From: Saprospiraceae bacterium | GTDB taxonomy: Bacteria > Bacteroidota > Bacteroidia > Chitinophagales > Saprospiraceae | Assembly (NCBI GenBank): GCA_020628645.1 | Contig: JAHDES010000021.1 | Span: 1 to 64,000 of the forward strand | Direction: 5' to 3' | Length of the DNA: 64,000 nucleotides | The notes under the pieces: model-generated | The model's input: only the letters and a program-made list of their open reading frames with translations | Databases searched by the model: none | Told to the model about the DNA's origin: nothing | Part shown: in pieces, positions 17,571 through 30,386 of the stretch | Layout of the letters: every line of letters starts with the position of its first letter | Position numbering within the stretch: the first letter of the stretch is position 1 | Program-made: the position numbers and the translations under genes

Positions 17571-19376
17571 TTATTTTTTACGATCACATTGTTCTATTGA
17601 TTGCTTCATTAATAGATCAAGTGGGAGCTCTAATTGTTGTCGATCAGCTTTTTTAGAAATTTGTTTAAACCAAGAATTAAATTTTGGATTACAAGGGTTA
17701 ATTTTTGTCAAAATAACTAATTGATCAAAGGCTTCTTTTAACCTATTTTTACTCATATACAAAGCAAATAAATTTGTTCTTGCAGCTTGATGATAAGGAA
17801 AGTCTTGAATTGTTTGTAATAAATTTTTCTCAAAAACAGCTTCGTCTTTTTTGTTAAAAATAGCTTTCTGGAAAGCGATGGGTCTATTTTTGTTTTTATT
17901 ATACCAATTTAAATCAATCTCTTCAAACTTTTGCACAATCTGTGTAGAGTCGGCTGATTGCTCGATCAATAATTGTACTTCATTGTACGTTTGCTTATTT
18001 GTGTTCATATAAAACAAACTAAATAATAGAGACACAGCTCCAACAAAAAGTAATCCCTTTCCTATATTAGAAAAAGTAGATGTTTGAATAGAAGCATCAT
18101 TTTTTAATAAAGTAAACATTGAATTGATGACGCCCCAAAGCATCACAAAAATGATAGCATTATTCAATTTAAAAAACACCTCATTAATTAACGATAAAGA
18201 TAAATAACTAAGCAAACTTGTAAATAGTAACACCAATATTGTTTGCTGGTATATATCTTGATTTTTTCTCAATATTTGTACCGAACGATACACCAGAATT
18301 CCAATTAAGGTATAAAAAATCAAGAAGCCAAGTATTCCTATTTCTGCAAGAATTCGAATATAATCACTAAAAATATGCTTTCGACGTTCTTGGATACCAT
18401 AAGCAATTTTTTCCACGTCCCACTGTCCAATTCCATTGCCCCAAATAGGACTATCTGAAAAGTATTGTAAGCTTTGTCCCCACAGCATCATTCTACTACC
18501 AATTTTCTTATTGCCAATGAGTTCAATGAAATTCTCATAATCAACCATTTGAAAATAGAATACGAGTAGTCCAATAAAAATTAGAACACCAAAATTAATA
18601 CGTTTGAAATTGGGTTTATTGATAATAATATTAACAACTAGATATAAAACTAAACTAATATAAGCGTTTCTAGATCCTAGAAATAGGATCATCATTAATA
18701 ACATAACAAACGATAAAATACTTATAAAACTCCATTTGCCCCTTAAAAAAAAGATCAAACTTATAGGAAAAACCATCATGAAAAAGATGGCTGTAGCATT
18801 TTTGCCTCCTATAAAACTTTGAGTCTTATAGATGATGTTTCGATAACTTGCATTTGGATTATCTAATTGTCCTAATAATTCCCCATTTGTTATAAAATAG
18901 GAAGGAATAACTATAAGAATTAAAATGGGTACTGTCCAAGCAATTATACTACTAACCAATTTTTTTTCGTGTAAATAGAGCTGTTTAAATATGCTATAAA
19001 ATAAAAAAACACTTAGCATGAGGTTCGCACTATGCAATGCGTTTGCCGTATTCACCGACCAAAAAATGGATAAATAACACCAAAGTGTAAAACAAGCAAA
19101 TAGTCCATCAAAATAATCAAAGGAAATTTCCTTTTTATAATAAATGCTCCATCCTAAGATGAAAAAGCCGCCAATTATTATAAGTGCTTTTAACACGTCT
19201 CCCATCAAAAAGCTAGGAATGGGATCATTTAAAAAAATAGCTGGGAAAAAATATTCAGACGTGTGGTAACTTTTCCATAAAAAACAATACAAAAAGATGC
19301 TTACCAACCATCCGATGGTAAAAATTTGGAATCCTCCTCTATAGTATGTCTGTTGCTCCGTCATTACACAAATCAC
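17571..19376 (-). CDS. O-antigen ligase/polymerase-like membrane protein with C-terminal helical repeats
   Basis: 601 residues with about eleven or twelve membrane segments over residues 15-460. The large periplasmic loop has the Wzy/WaaL signature: an Arg-rich start (RMMLWGQSLQYF), then SPIWGNGIGQW and a conserved HIFSDYIRILAEIGILGF stretch, as in O-antigen ligase-like proteins. The C-terminal ~130 residues form amphipathic helices resembling TPRs (AARTNLFALYMSKNRLKEAF). The family joins or polymerises lipid-linked glycans at the outer face of the inner membrane. Whether this one ligates O-antigen, polymerises exopolysaccharide or modifies protein is not visible, and no glycosyltransferase cluster surrounds it. 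The start is ambiguous between the ATGs at 19376 and 19364. Confidence 0.75.
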   Translation of the reverse strand: MICVMTEQQTYYRGGFQIFTIGWLVSIFLYCFLWKSYHTSEYFFPAIFLNDPIPSFLMGDVLKALIIIGGFFILGWSIYYKKEISFDYFDGLFACFTLWCYLSIFWSVNTANALHSANLMLSVFLFYSIFKQLYLHEKKLVSSIIAWTVPILILIVIPSYFITNGELLGQLDNPNASYRNIIYKTQSFIGGKNATAIFFMMVFPISLIFFLRGKWSFISILSFVMLLMMILFLGSRNAYISLVLYLVVNIIINKPNFKRINFGVLIFIGLLVFYFQMVDYENFIELIGNKKIGSRMMLWGQSLQYFSDSPIWGNGIGQWDVEKIAYGIQERRKHIFSDYIRILAEIGILGFLIFYTLIGILVYRSVQILRKNQDIYQQTILVLLFTSLLSYLSLSLINEVFFKLNNAIIFVMLWGVINSMFTLLKNDASIQTSTFSNIGKGLLFVGAVSLLFSLFYMNTNKQTYNEVQLLIEQSADSTQIVQKFEEIDLNWYNKNKNRPIAFQKAIFNKKDEAVFEKNLLQTIQDFPYHQAARTNLFALYMSKNRLKEAFDQLVILTKINPCNPKFNSWFKQISKKADRQQLELPLDLLMKQSIEQCDRKK

Positions 19377-19378
19377 AT

Positions 19379-19399
19379 AGATCGTTAAATGAACGATCT
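19379..19399. promoter_or_regulatory. perfect dyad directly upstream of the O-antigen-ligase-like gene
   Basis: AGATCGTT-AAATG-AACGATCT is a perfect 8+8 bp inverted repeat with a 5-bp centre. It ends 2 bp from the upstream ATG of the gene. It could be a repressor site or an mRNA hairpin over the translation start. Confidence 0.4.
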
Positions 19400-19781
19400 G
19401 ATAACATTATTTTTTTATTTTTTAAATCAGCTCCTTTTTTGTGGTTATTACTGACATCTAATTAAAATAAATAGTAATATTACAAAAACCTATCCAATTG
19501 AGTAAATATTAATGACATATAACTCTAGATTTTTTTGAATCTAAAATTCTAGAAAAGCGATTTCTCCATTGAGTAATAGACGAACAATACTACTAATGAA
19601 TTAATGCCTTCGTATATAAAATACCTTTTGAGAAAATTTTCTGTATGTTAAGACGTTAAACTACTTTTTGAAACCATACAATAACCTTAATTTCTATAGC
19701 CAGAAAAGCATAAAAAATCTGCGTAATTAGCGAAATCTGCGGGAAAGCTAATTTTGTATGGTTTTAAGAAGCTACTTAAGA
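19400..19781. other. intergenic region with inverted repeat
   Basis: No gene is supported here. A 10-11 bp inverted repeat (AAACCATACAA at 19671-19681, TTGTATGGTTTT at 19754-19765) encloses the phrase AATCTGCG...AATCTGCGGG, which looks like a short intergenic repeat. It lies just past the stop codon of the minus-strand hydrolase gene, so it may form that transcript's 3' end. Confidence 0.5.
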
Positions 19782-21332
19782 TCAGGCAACAGGATAATTT
19801 GCCTTTAATTTTTGAATGATAAAATCACAGAGTTGCCAATTTAGATATTGTTTACCATGTCGTTGACCGCCTTCTTCTTCACTTACGATCATTGTATTGT
19901 TTGCCAAGTTGACAATAATGGGTTCTCCGAGATATCCATAATCAGCGTCTGCATAAAATTGTCCAATCATACTCGCCACAGGAACTAATTTGTCACTAGG
20001 TTTATTCTTAAAGATGGGGCCTTCTTTTTTAAATTCCGTCCCAACAAAATAGTCGTTTGTTCTATTAAGCAAATTATAATTTTCATTGATTATTGCCAAA
20101 TTTTCACTTTTACTACTAAGATCCATTACTCCAATCATTTCATTTACAAAGCCTGAACCAAATTTAGCTATAAATTGTACTATTGGGTTGGGAAAAAACT
20201 CCAAAAAGTCTAATATATTAGGTACGATATAGGCGGCCGTAGCAACAGGAGTTCCAAGGTTTGGTCCATTGACACAAATAATAGAATTTACTTGTTTTAC
20301 TTTATTTCCTAGTTTATGAATTAAGTCTCTTGCTACCAAGCATCCCGTACTAGTACATAGAAAATCCAGTTCTTTATCATTTATGTCTAAATCATCAAAC
20401 ACCTGATTCAAAAAATCACCTTTAGAACGAGTATCTTCAAACCAAGTAGGATAGTTTAGTAGATAAATTTCATCTTTATAAATGTTTTGAAACGCCTGTA
20501 GAAATTCTTGATTTGCCAATAATTCATAGAAGCCTGTTCGATGTTTGCCCAATCCTTGAAAAAGAAACAAAGCGCGTTTCCCTTCTATTTTCATATTAGG
20601 AAAAGATTGTTTTTCTTTTCTAATACCTGGGAAATTTAGTTTCTGGAGGCATTTATTTTTCCAATAACTTTTTTTGACCACATCAATAGTCACTTTTAAA
20701 GGAGAGTTGTCATCTGCAGAAGTTTGAACATATTCTTCTGTTTTTATTTTGGCTGGTCGATCAGAAAAAACCCTTAGTGCTTCATTAATATCAAATTTGA
20801 AAATTTTATAATTCCTATCGAGCAATTTAACGATCAACTTGAGTGTAACATCATTGACAAGATACTTAGCATTGGTAATATTTATCCCTTCACTAATTAA
20901 ATCAGTAACATTATCATTCAAGGAATAAGGACGAATGTTATCAAGTGCCACAGCAGCCAATCGTTCATCTGGCAATTCCGTATAATTAGATGTTTTTTGC
21001 TCATAGGCTAAGATTTGATAATCTTCAACATACTCAATGTGATCCAATAGAACAGATAACTCCGTGTTTGAATCATCGCCACTATTAAACGAACGTTCAT
21101 CTATTTTTTCTTTGTTGATAAATGCTTTATCATAAATTATATTTATAAAAAAAGGAAACTCATTACACATCTGCCCCACTTCATTCTTGGAAAGATTTAT
21201 TGCTTCTTCATATAACGAAAAATCATTAATTATGGGAGAAACAATTTCAAGACTTCTTGTACGGGGCTGTACTAATCTTACACAATCATTTATACCTTTT
21301 TCTGTTTTTATTTTTTCTCTTCGAATTTCCAT
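19782..21332 (-). CDS. alpha/beta-hydrolase-fold protein with altered oxyanion and nucleophile motifs
   Basis: 516 residues, cytoplasmic. Residues 1-250 are not recognised. From about 258 the pattern is an alpha/beta hydrolase: RALFLFQGLG takes the place of the usual HG oxyanion strand, with Gln where His is normal. The nucleophile elbow reads LDFLCTSTGCLVARDL (Ser328), with Cys at the first glycine of GxSxG. Late candidates for the acid and histidine are Asp in SDKLVPV and His in GGQRHGK. The Ser-Asp-His set may therefore be complete, but the motif is atypical. The elbow resembles the lipase/DUF7379-like hydrolases that turn up in effector contexts. It lies 206 bp downstream of the Clp-type ATPase gene on the same strand, so joint expression is possible. 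Substrate unknown. Confidence 0.6.
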   Translation of the reverse strand: MEIRREKIKTEKGINDCVRLVQPRTRSLEIVSPIINDFSLYEEAINLSKNEVGQMCNEFPFFINIIYDKAFINKEKIDERSFNSGDDSNTELSVLLDHIEYVEDYQILAYEQKTSNYTELPDERLAAVALDNIRPYSLNDNVTDLISEGINITNAKYLVNDVTLKLIVKLLDRNYKIFKFDINEALRVFSDRPAKIKTEEYVQTSADDNSPLKVTIDVVKKSYWKNKCLQKLNFPGIRKEKQSFPNMKIEGKRALFLFQGLGKHRTGFYELLANQEFLQAFQNIYKDEIYLLNYPTWFEDTRSKGDFLNQVFDDLDINDKELDFLCTSTGCLVARDLIHKLGNKVKQVNSIICVNGPNLGTPVATAAYIVPNILDFLEFFPNPIVQFIAKFGSGFVNEMIGVMDLSSKSENLAIINENYNLLNRTNDYFVGTEFKKEGPIFKNKPSDKLVPVASMIGQFYADADYGYLGEPIIVNLANNTMIVSEEEGGQRHGKQYLNWQLCDFIIQKLKANYPVA

Positions 21333-21538
21333 TTGATTATTTCTTTAGGATAAATTTTATGTTTTTATGCCGTACTTATACATAAAAAGCAAATAGCACA
21401 GGATACCATTTAGATACAGTCTAAAAATAGTATGAATGTACCGTTATTCTACTTTCGTATGGAATAAAACATGTAACAATATTCATTCAGGCACAAAATA
21501 GCAAAGAAATTCAAATTAGAGAAGAAAAAACAAGGCAT

Positions 21539-23806
21539 CTATTTAGAGGATAACAAAATCTTTTCTTTTAGATAATCTACTTTCAAAATTTTGTTCTTTA
21601 GCTTAGTATGATCTAATAACCAAGCTGCAATTGGAGCGACAATTTGCTGTTCTATGGCTCGTTGTAAAGGACGTGCACCATAACGCTCATCAAAGCCTAC
21701 CTGCATTAAAAATTCTACCACAGCGTCTGAAAATTGTAATTCTATCCTTCGTTTTTGTATTCCTTCTCGTTTTTGTAGTTCAAGAAGTTCTTTACGTGCT
21801 ATTTGCTCTACTACACCTCGTGTTAAGCTATTAAAAGGAACAATACTATCTATTCGATTGACAAATTCAGGGCGAAAATATCGACCAATGGCTGATAAAT
21901 AATTGGCTTCTTCATCGCCATTTTCTGCAAATCCAATTGAATTTCGATTAGATGCCCCTAAATTAGTGGTCATAATGATGATCGTATTCCTAAAATTGGT
22001 CACTCGACCAAAAGCATCTACGAGCATTCCTTCATCCAATACCGTTAATAAAGCATCAAAAATGGCAGGATTGGCTTTTTCTACCTCATCTAATAATAAT
22101 ACAGAAAAAGGACGCTCCCGTATATCTTGCACCAATTGCCCAACCTCACGTCCTGCACCAATGAAACGACTGATTTGACTAGGATGCTGAAACTCACTCA
22201 TATCAATACGGATCAAGGGCGTTTTCTTTTGTCCTTCTCCAAAAAAATAATCGGCTAATGCTTTAGCACTAGCAGTTTTACCTACTCCTGTTGGGCCAGC
22301 AAACAAAAGTGTAGCAATGGGTTTATAAGGATTATTTAACCCAGCTTTAAATATTTTGATAATACCTGTTAACTTGTTAATAGCTTGATCTTGTCCGATA
22401 ATTCTACTTTGAAAAAATTGTTGCAAGTTTGTATTATCAAGCAATAAATCGTCTCGCAAAAATAAAGCAGGCAGACCTGTTTGTTTGATAAAATGTTCAA
22501 TCACTGCATTTTTATCAATAGAAGAAGATTGAGTAATGGCTGCCTCACTAACACATTGCCCGAGGAACTTAATTGCCTTACCCGGAAAGCTCTCATAAGG
22601 AAAATAACGTAACAATAAGCGATAAGCCAACTGCATGGCATTTCCTTCAATATTTATTTTGAGTTGTTCATTACTAAACTCGGCAATTTTATCTAAAATG
22701 GCATGAATTTTCTTTTCTGGAAGTTCATCAATTTGGACAATTTGAAAACTCTGTACAAAATTGGGTAGCATTCGACGCATACTTTCCAATTCTTGCACTG
22801 TTAATTCCCCAATTAATCGCAAACGCCCTTCTTGTAAAAAAGAACTCCAAAAAGCAGCTACACTATCTTCTGCGCCTTCTCCTCCCGTTTGCAATAAACG
22901 AATCATATCCGTAACCCATAAAATACCATTTGCCAAGGATAATTCTTCTACCAAATCTTCACAGGCTTGCTGCCATTCTCCCAAATATTTAGAAGAAGCC
23001 GTAATACGTTGCGCTTGTATGCGCCAGAATGTTCTGTTATAATTATTTTTTCTAGAAAGAGTATCTATTTTACGAATGGCTTGTTTCAAGACGGCACTTT
23101 TACCAACTCCATGTTTCCCTACCACAATCACATTTGCACCTTGATACAACAATTTTTCGACCACCAAATTCACTTTGCCCTCTAATTCCCAAGCTGCTTC
23201 TGGAAACGTATTCATGCTTTTACGAATAGCTTTGGAATAAGGATAAGGTTCACATAAGCGATTAAGCAGTTCAAAATCTCTAGCTGTATGTTGATACCAA
23301 TGCGTTTCACGGTCTTTTTTTACTCGTAAACTGATAATATCCAATGCAGGCGTTGGATAAACTAAAAATTGATGAAGCTCTTCTGGTGTATATTGATTTA
23401 AAAGATTGGTTGCAAAATAATTGACCAATGAATTAAATTGCTTACTATCATAGTAGTAAAAACTTTCGTTAAACAAAGGCAAATAACATTCAAAATAATT
23501 ATTCTCGGTAGCCCCATAAATGATAGGAACAGGTATTTTTAAATTGCTACTCGAAGGATAAACCCCAGATTGATCTCTGTATTTAGGACGAATATTAATT
23601 TCCAGAATTTTCAATTTTGGGGAAGTAATTTCTACGATGGGATAGTAATCATATTTTTTATAGTCCTTTTGCAAAAATTGCAACAAACCCATTCGGACAC
23701 TTTTTAAGTCAGCTTCCACCATTTTATAATCTGTACCCACAAGCATCCCTAGAACTGCCTGTTCTCCAATTGGATAATATAATAATGGATAATTAATGAC
23801 TTGCAT
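21539..23806 (-). CDS. Clp-type double AAA+ ATPase with non-Clp N-terminal domain
   Basis: 755-residue unfoldase-like ATPase. Residues 1-190 form an unrecognised N-terminal domain in place of the usual Clp N repeats. The first AAA+ module has Walker A GKHGVGKSA (Lys236) but a poorly conserved Walker B (ILWVTDM, Asp without the following Glu), so it may bind but not hydrolyse ATP. The second module is canonical: GPTGVGKTA (Lys510), VLLLDEVEKA, RFIGAGREVG pore region, and FRPEFVNRID with the arginine finger, then a C-terminal small domain (YGARPLQRAIEQ). There is no coiled-coil middle domain as in ClpB and no evident ClpP-docking loop. It probably remodels a specific protein complex rather than feeding a protease. 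The downstream hydrolase is a possible client or partner; that is inference. Confidence 0.8.
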   Translation of the reverse strand: MQVINYPLLYYPIGEQAVLGMLVGTDYKMVEADLKSVRMGLLQFLQKDYKKYDYYPIVEITSPKLKILEINIRPKYRDQSGVYPSSSNLKIPVPIIYGATENNYFECYLPLFNESFYYYDSKQFNSLVNYFATNLLNQYTPEELHQFLVYPTPALDIISLRVKKDRETHWYQHTARDFELLNRLCEPYPYSKAIRKSMNTFPEAAWELEGKVNLVVEKLLYQGANVIVVGKHGVGKSAVLKQAIRKIDTLSRKNNYNRTFWRIQAQRITASSKYLGEWQQACEDLVEELSLANGILWVTDMIRLLQTGGEGAEDSVAAFWSSFLQEGRLRLIGELTVQELESMRRMLPNFVQSFQIVQIDELPEKKIHAILDKIAEFSNEQLKINIEGNAMQLAYRLLLRYFPYESFPGKAIKFLGQCVSEAAITQSSSIDKNAVIEHFIKQTGLPALFLRDDLLLDNTNLQQFFQSRIIGQDQAINKLTGIIKIFKAGLNNPYKPIATLLFAGPTGVGKTASAKALADYFFGEGQKKTPLIRIDMSEFQHPSQISRFIGAGREVGQLVQDIRERPFSVLLLDEVEKANPAIFDALLTVLDEGMLVDAFGRVTNFRNTIIIMTTNLGASNRNSIGFAENGDEEANYLSAIGRYFRPEFVNRIDSIVPFNSLTRGVVEQIARKELLELQKREGIQKRRIELQFSDAVVEFLMQVGFDERYGARPLQRAIEQQIVAPIAAWLLDHTKLKNKILKVDYLKEKILLSSK

Positions 23807-24169
23807 AGAATGATGTCAAGCTTAAACTTTAATGGTTATCAAATTAGTAGAAATATGAGTTATACCGAATAAGGTGGATATATTTCCATCTTTAATCGTG
23901 AAATGTGAATTAAGTAGTCAGTCAAAATTACTTGTGCAAAAAAAACTGCCGTCATAAAAAGAGTAAATAACTGATTGAAAAGAAGTTATGCACCCTGCCC
24001 GACTGGTCAGGCGGGGATTATTCTGGCGGATTACTAGATTTATTTTGTACTAATTTTACTGACGAACTACTTAAGGTGCTCTAAGCACATGGATGAGTGG
24101 ATAGTTATTCCCGAAAAACACTAAAAGTGTTTTTTAGATACCCATTTTCACTTATCCACCTAGAACTTT
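23807..24169. other. intergenic region with GC-rich palindrome and hairpin
   Basis: No gene is supported. It holds a GC-rich imperfect palindrome (CCTGCCCGACTGGTCAGGCGGG, about 23996-24016) like those inside repeat R1, and the terminator-like hairpin listed separately at 24114-24135. Confidence 0.5.
24114..24135 (-). terminator. intrinsic terminator of the 24170-24901 gene
   Basis: An 8-bp stem AAAAACAC/GTGTTTTT has a 5-nt loop and gives a T-run on either strand. It lies 35 bp past the stop codon of the minus-strand gene. Confidence 0.55.
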
Positions 24170-24901
24170 TTAATAACCCGTTCCACCAATAAATTTAGTA
24201 CGTCCGCCACAAGTACGCTTGGCAAAATGACCAATTCCCCAGTTAAATTCCACCATAAATTCTACAAAGATAGGATTGGTTTCTGTATAAGAACTGTAAG
24301 GATTTTTAACGCGTGTAGCTGGATAATTATTCACCATTCCAGCTTCATTGATCATATCTTGAAATGCATAATGTGCGCGAAGACCTACCATAACTGTAAA
24401 GGTGTCATTTCCAGCTAAATAGCCGCCTACCCCAAATACACCTGATAAATATTGATCGGTATAAAAACTTGCGACAGAAGCATCATTTAAATCTGTACCT
24501 GTATCCGTTTGATTCACCGCTCGGATATTTGAAATCATTGGTCCCAATTCGATGTATGCCCCCGTTAAACTAGCTCGATAAAGGATGTAATAATCTATAT
24601 TCGACCATTTTATATCATTGATAAAATCTTCACTATCAATGGTATAATTAAAATTCTGTTTCATTTGAGAAAATAGTAATTCTCCCGTTAAACCTGATAC
24701 TCGACCAAAATTAATTCCTGCTTTAAAGCCTACATTATATGAACCACTAATCGTATGAGAATAGGTGTTATCATCAAATATATTTTGATTGTTCATCAAT
24801 GCGATTCCATAACCGCCTTTTACTCCAGCATCTAACCAAATTTGGGCATTTACTTGGTAAAAACCAATCATAACGAGTAATAGAAAAATTATTTTCTTCA
24901 T
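24170..24901 (-). CDS. outer-membrane beta-barrel protein (OmpA/PorT-like barrel)
   Basis: 243 residues with a clear signal peptide (MKKIIFLLLVMIGFYQVNAQ). The mature part is a run of alternating amphipathic strands with Gly/aromatic content (DAGVKGGYGIALM, GSYNVGFKAGINFG, FTVMVGLRAHYAF, PIFVEFMVEFNWGIG), typical of the small 8-10-stranded barrels common in Bacteroidota. Two cysteines at most. No specific function can be assigned. It is a single gene with its own terminator. Confidence 0.7.
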   Translation of the reverse strand: MKKIIFLLLVMIGFYQVNAQIWLDAGVKGGYGIALMNNQNIFDDNTYSHTISGSYNVGFKAGINFGRVSGLTGELLFSQMKQNFNYTIDSEDFINDIKWSNIDYYILYRASLTGAYIELGPMISNIRAVNQTDTGTDLNDASVASFYTDQYLSGVFGVGGYLAGNDTFTVMVGLRAHYAFQDMINEAGMVNNYPATRVKNPYSSYTETNPIFVEFMVEFNWGIGHFAKRTCGGRTKFIGGTGY

Positions 24902-24986
24902 AAAAATTAGATTTTAAAAGTAATTCTATTGGTACATAAAATAAATTCAAAAATATCTAATTTTTTCAGGATAAAAGAATTTATCT

Positions 24987-25021
24987 AAGCTTTCATACTA
25001 TAAAATTAGGTAGTATAGCTT
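24987..25021. promoter_or_regulatory. interrupted dyad upstream of the beta-galactosidase gene
   Basis: AAGCT-ttc-ATACTA is mirrored by TAGTAT-AGCTT across a 10-bp centre. It ends 11 bp before the ATG at 25033. It could be an operator for sugar-responsive control or an mRNA hairpin. Confidence 0.35.
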
Positions 25022-25023
25022 AA

Positions 25024-28579
<3,556 letters not shown>

Positions 28580-28777
28580 ATGTTTATTTATATTTTCAGT
28601 GATGGTCATATGGAACTTACCACGATGAAATAATCATTTCTTTGTGTGTTTAAAGATTATTTAATCATGGACGTTTCATACGCTTTTTACTTTTTAGATA
28701 CTTCTATTTCATCCCAAAAACAAAAGAGAAAGACCAACTTCTTGTAAATTTCTATTAAAAAAGTAAGTTTAAATCAA

Positions 28778-28805
28778 TTGCTTTTCAAGAGAAGAATTAC
28801 CTTTG
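28778..28805 (+). promoter_or_regulatory. galactokinase promoter (-33 TTG, -7 TACCTTTG)
   Basis: TACCTTTG at 28798-28805 matches the TAnnTTTG consensus. TTG at 28778-28780 lies 17 bp upstream, near the expected -33 spacing. The ATG follows at 28830, leaving a short leader. Confidence 0.65.
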
Positions 28806-28829
28806 TGATTCATTTATATTGAGTATCTA

Positions 28830-29942
28830 ATGAATCCAACGACACTTACGATACACGCGCCTGGACGAATTAATTTAATCGGTGAACATACGGATTATAA
28901 TGGTGGTTTCGTTTTACCCGCTGCTATTGATAAACATGTTTTATTAGAACTAGAAAGCAATGGTTCCGATTCAGTTTGTAACCTAAAAGCACTCACACTA
29001 AATGAGTCGTTTACCTATGATTTAACTCATCAAACTCCTTCTCCTCAAGGATGGCAAAAATATGTGGTTGGAATCATTGAAGAGTTGCGAAAACGAGGTG
29101 CTGTGCTAAAAGGTTTTGATGCGACATTTAAAGGGAATGTACCGCTGGGATCAGGGATGAGTTCGTCTGCTGCTTTGGAAAATTCTTTCGCATTTGGTTT
29201 GAATGAATTATTTCAATTGGGTTTTGATCGAATGGAATTGGTAAAGGTTTCCCAATTAGCTGAACACAATTATGTGGGGACGAAATGTGGTATCATGGAT
29301 CAATTTACGAGTATGTTCGGACAAGAAGAACAAGTTATCTTACTCGATTGTCGATCCTTGGAGTATGAATATTTACCTCTTTCTTTAGGGGATTATGAAT
29401 TATTGCTTTTGAATACGAATGTATCTCATTCTTTGGCAGATTCAGAATATAATACGCGCCGCGCAGAGTGTGAAGCTGGTATTGCCACAATTCAAAAAAA
29501 ATATCCTACTGTTCAATTATTAAGAGATGTAAGTATGGATATGCTGAATGAACACAAAGACCAATTATCCGAAACTATTTATCGTCGTTGTGCTTATGTT
29601 ATCCAAGAAAATGAACGCGTTTTACTTGCTAAAGCTGCTCTCCAAAATGGACAATTACAAGAATTAGGCAACTTAATGTATGCTTCGCATCAAGGGCTTT
29701 CCAAGGAATATGAAGTAAGCTGTAAAGAACTAGATTATTTAGTAGAATATACCAAAGATAAACACTTTATCCTGGGTTCAAGGATGATGGGGGGTGGCTT
29801 CGGAGGCTGTACGATTTCTATCGTGCGTAAGGATCGTAGGGATGCCTTTGTCGATGAAGTCGCCCCTTTCTATCAACAAAAATTTGGACGGGTATTAAGT
29901 GCTTATAGTGTGAATATTGGACAAGGCGTCCATTTGAGATAA
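28830..29942 (+). CDS. galK: galactokinase
   Basis: 370-residue GHMP kinase that phosphorylates galactose at C1 with ATP, the entry step of the Leloir pathway. The family signatures are all present: RINLIGEHTDYNGGFVLPAA near the start (galactose binding), the ATP-binding glycine/serine loop VPLGSGMSSSAALE near 105-118, KCGIMDQFTSMFG with the catalytic Asp, and the C-terminal SRMMGGGFGGCTISIV. Length is typical of bacterial GalK. It is cytoplasmic. It follows lacZ on the same strand but with its own promoter, and a convergent hypothetical gene lies between them. galT, galE and galM are not in the window. Confidence 0.95.
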   Translation: MNPTTLTIHAPGRINLIGEHTDYNGGFVLPAAIDKHVLLELESNGSDSVCNLKALTLNESFTYDLTHQTPSPQGWQKYVVGIIEELRKRGAVLKGFDATFKGNVPLGSGMSSSAALENSFAFGLNELFQLGFDRMELVKVSQLAEHNYVGTKCGIMDQFTSMFGQEEQVILLDCRSLEYEYLPLSLGDYELLLLNTNVSHSLADSEYNTRRAECEAGIATIQKKYPTVQLLRDVSMDMLNEHKDQLSETIYRRCAYVIQENERVLLAKAALQNGQLQELGNLMYASHQGLSKEYEVSCKELDYLVEYTKDKHFILGSRMMGGGFGGCTISIVRKDRRDAFVDEVAPFYQQKFGRVLSAYSVNIGQGVHLR

Positions 29943-29958
29943 GAGAAATTGATGCGTA

Positions 29959-30249
29959 TTACGACAAACCTAAATAATACAAACCCACCGATACAATCAA
30001 CGAACTCGCCAAGCCCATCATAAAACCAATAATGCGTTCTACCCATTTATCCCGTTCTTGTTGTTTAACTTGAATTTGAAGAATAGCTCTAACCATTTCT
30101 TCTAAGGGCATATCATCTGTACTTATAATACGTGTAACCGACTGTTGTTCCAAAGCTTGTTTCTTTTTTTGTTTGGAATCCATAATAATCGCAAGAACAG
30201 CAATCAAAATACCACCAATCATTGGTGCTAAAACGAAAAATTCTTCCAT
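29959..30249 (-). CDS. small membrane protein with two TM segments
   Basis: 96 residues. Membrane segments at about 5-23 (LAPMIGGILIAVLAIIM) and 70-93 (GFMMGLASSLIVSVGLYYLGL) flank a charged cytoplasmic loop containing KQKKKQALEQQ and a helical stretch with DMPLEEMVRAI. The layout resembles the small DUF6249-type proteins of Bacteroidota, but that match is only by pattern. It ends 17 bp from the convergent galK and stands alone. Function unknown. Confidence 0.6.
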   Translation of the reverse strand: MEEFFVLAPMIGGILIAVLAIIMDSKQKKKQALEQQSVTRIISTDDMPLEEMVRAILQIQVKQQERDKWVERIIGFMMGLASSLIVSVGLYYLGLS

Positions 30250-30306
30250 AATCTTAATACCGTTTTAAATGATAAATGTCGTATACTCCATTTCCATTAC
30301 ATCGGC

Positions 30307-30362
30307 ATTATACCTTTCCTATCGCAGAGATGTACGACATGTACCGCTAGGAAAGGTATAAT
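30307..30362 (-). terminator. long hairpin after purB
   Basis: An 18-bp stem with one mismatch (ATTATACCTTTCCTATCG at 30307-30324; CGCTAGGAAAGGTATAAT at 30345-30362) has a 20-nt loop. It lies 25 bp past the purB stop. No T-run follows on the minus strand, so it may be a 3' stabiliser or a repeat-derived hairpin rather than an efficient terminator. Confidence 0.5.
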
Positions 30363-30386
30363 TTGTTGATGAGTAGGTATACGCTT

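Noticed and set aside
30301-30386. Hairpin after purB considered as a small RNA gene
   Set aside because: Only a single stem-loop is visible, with no promoter motif; it is better explained as a 3'-end or repeat-derived hairpin.
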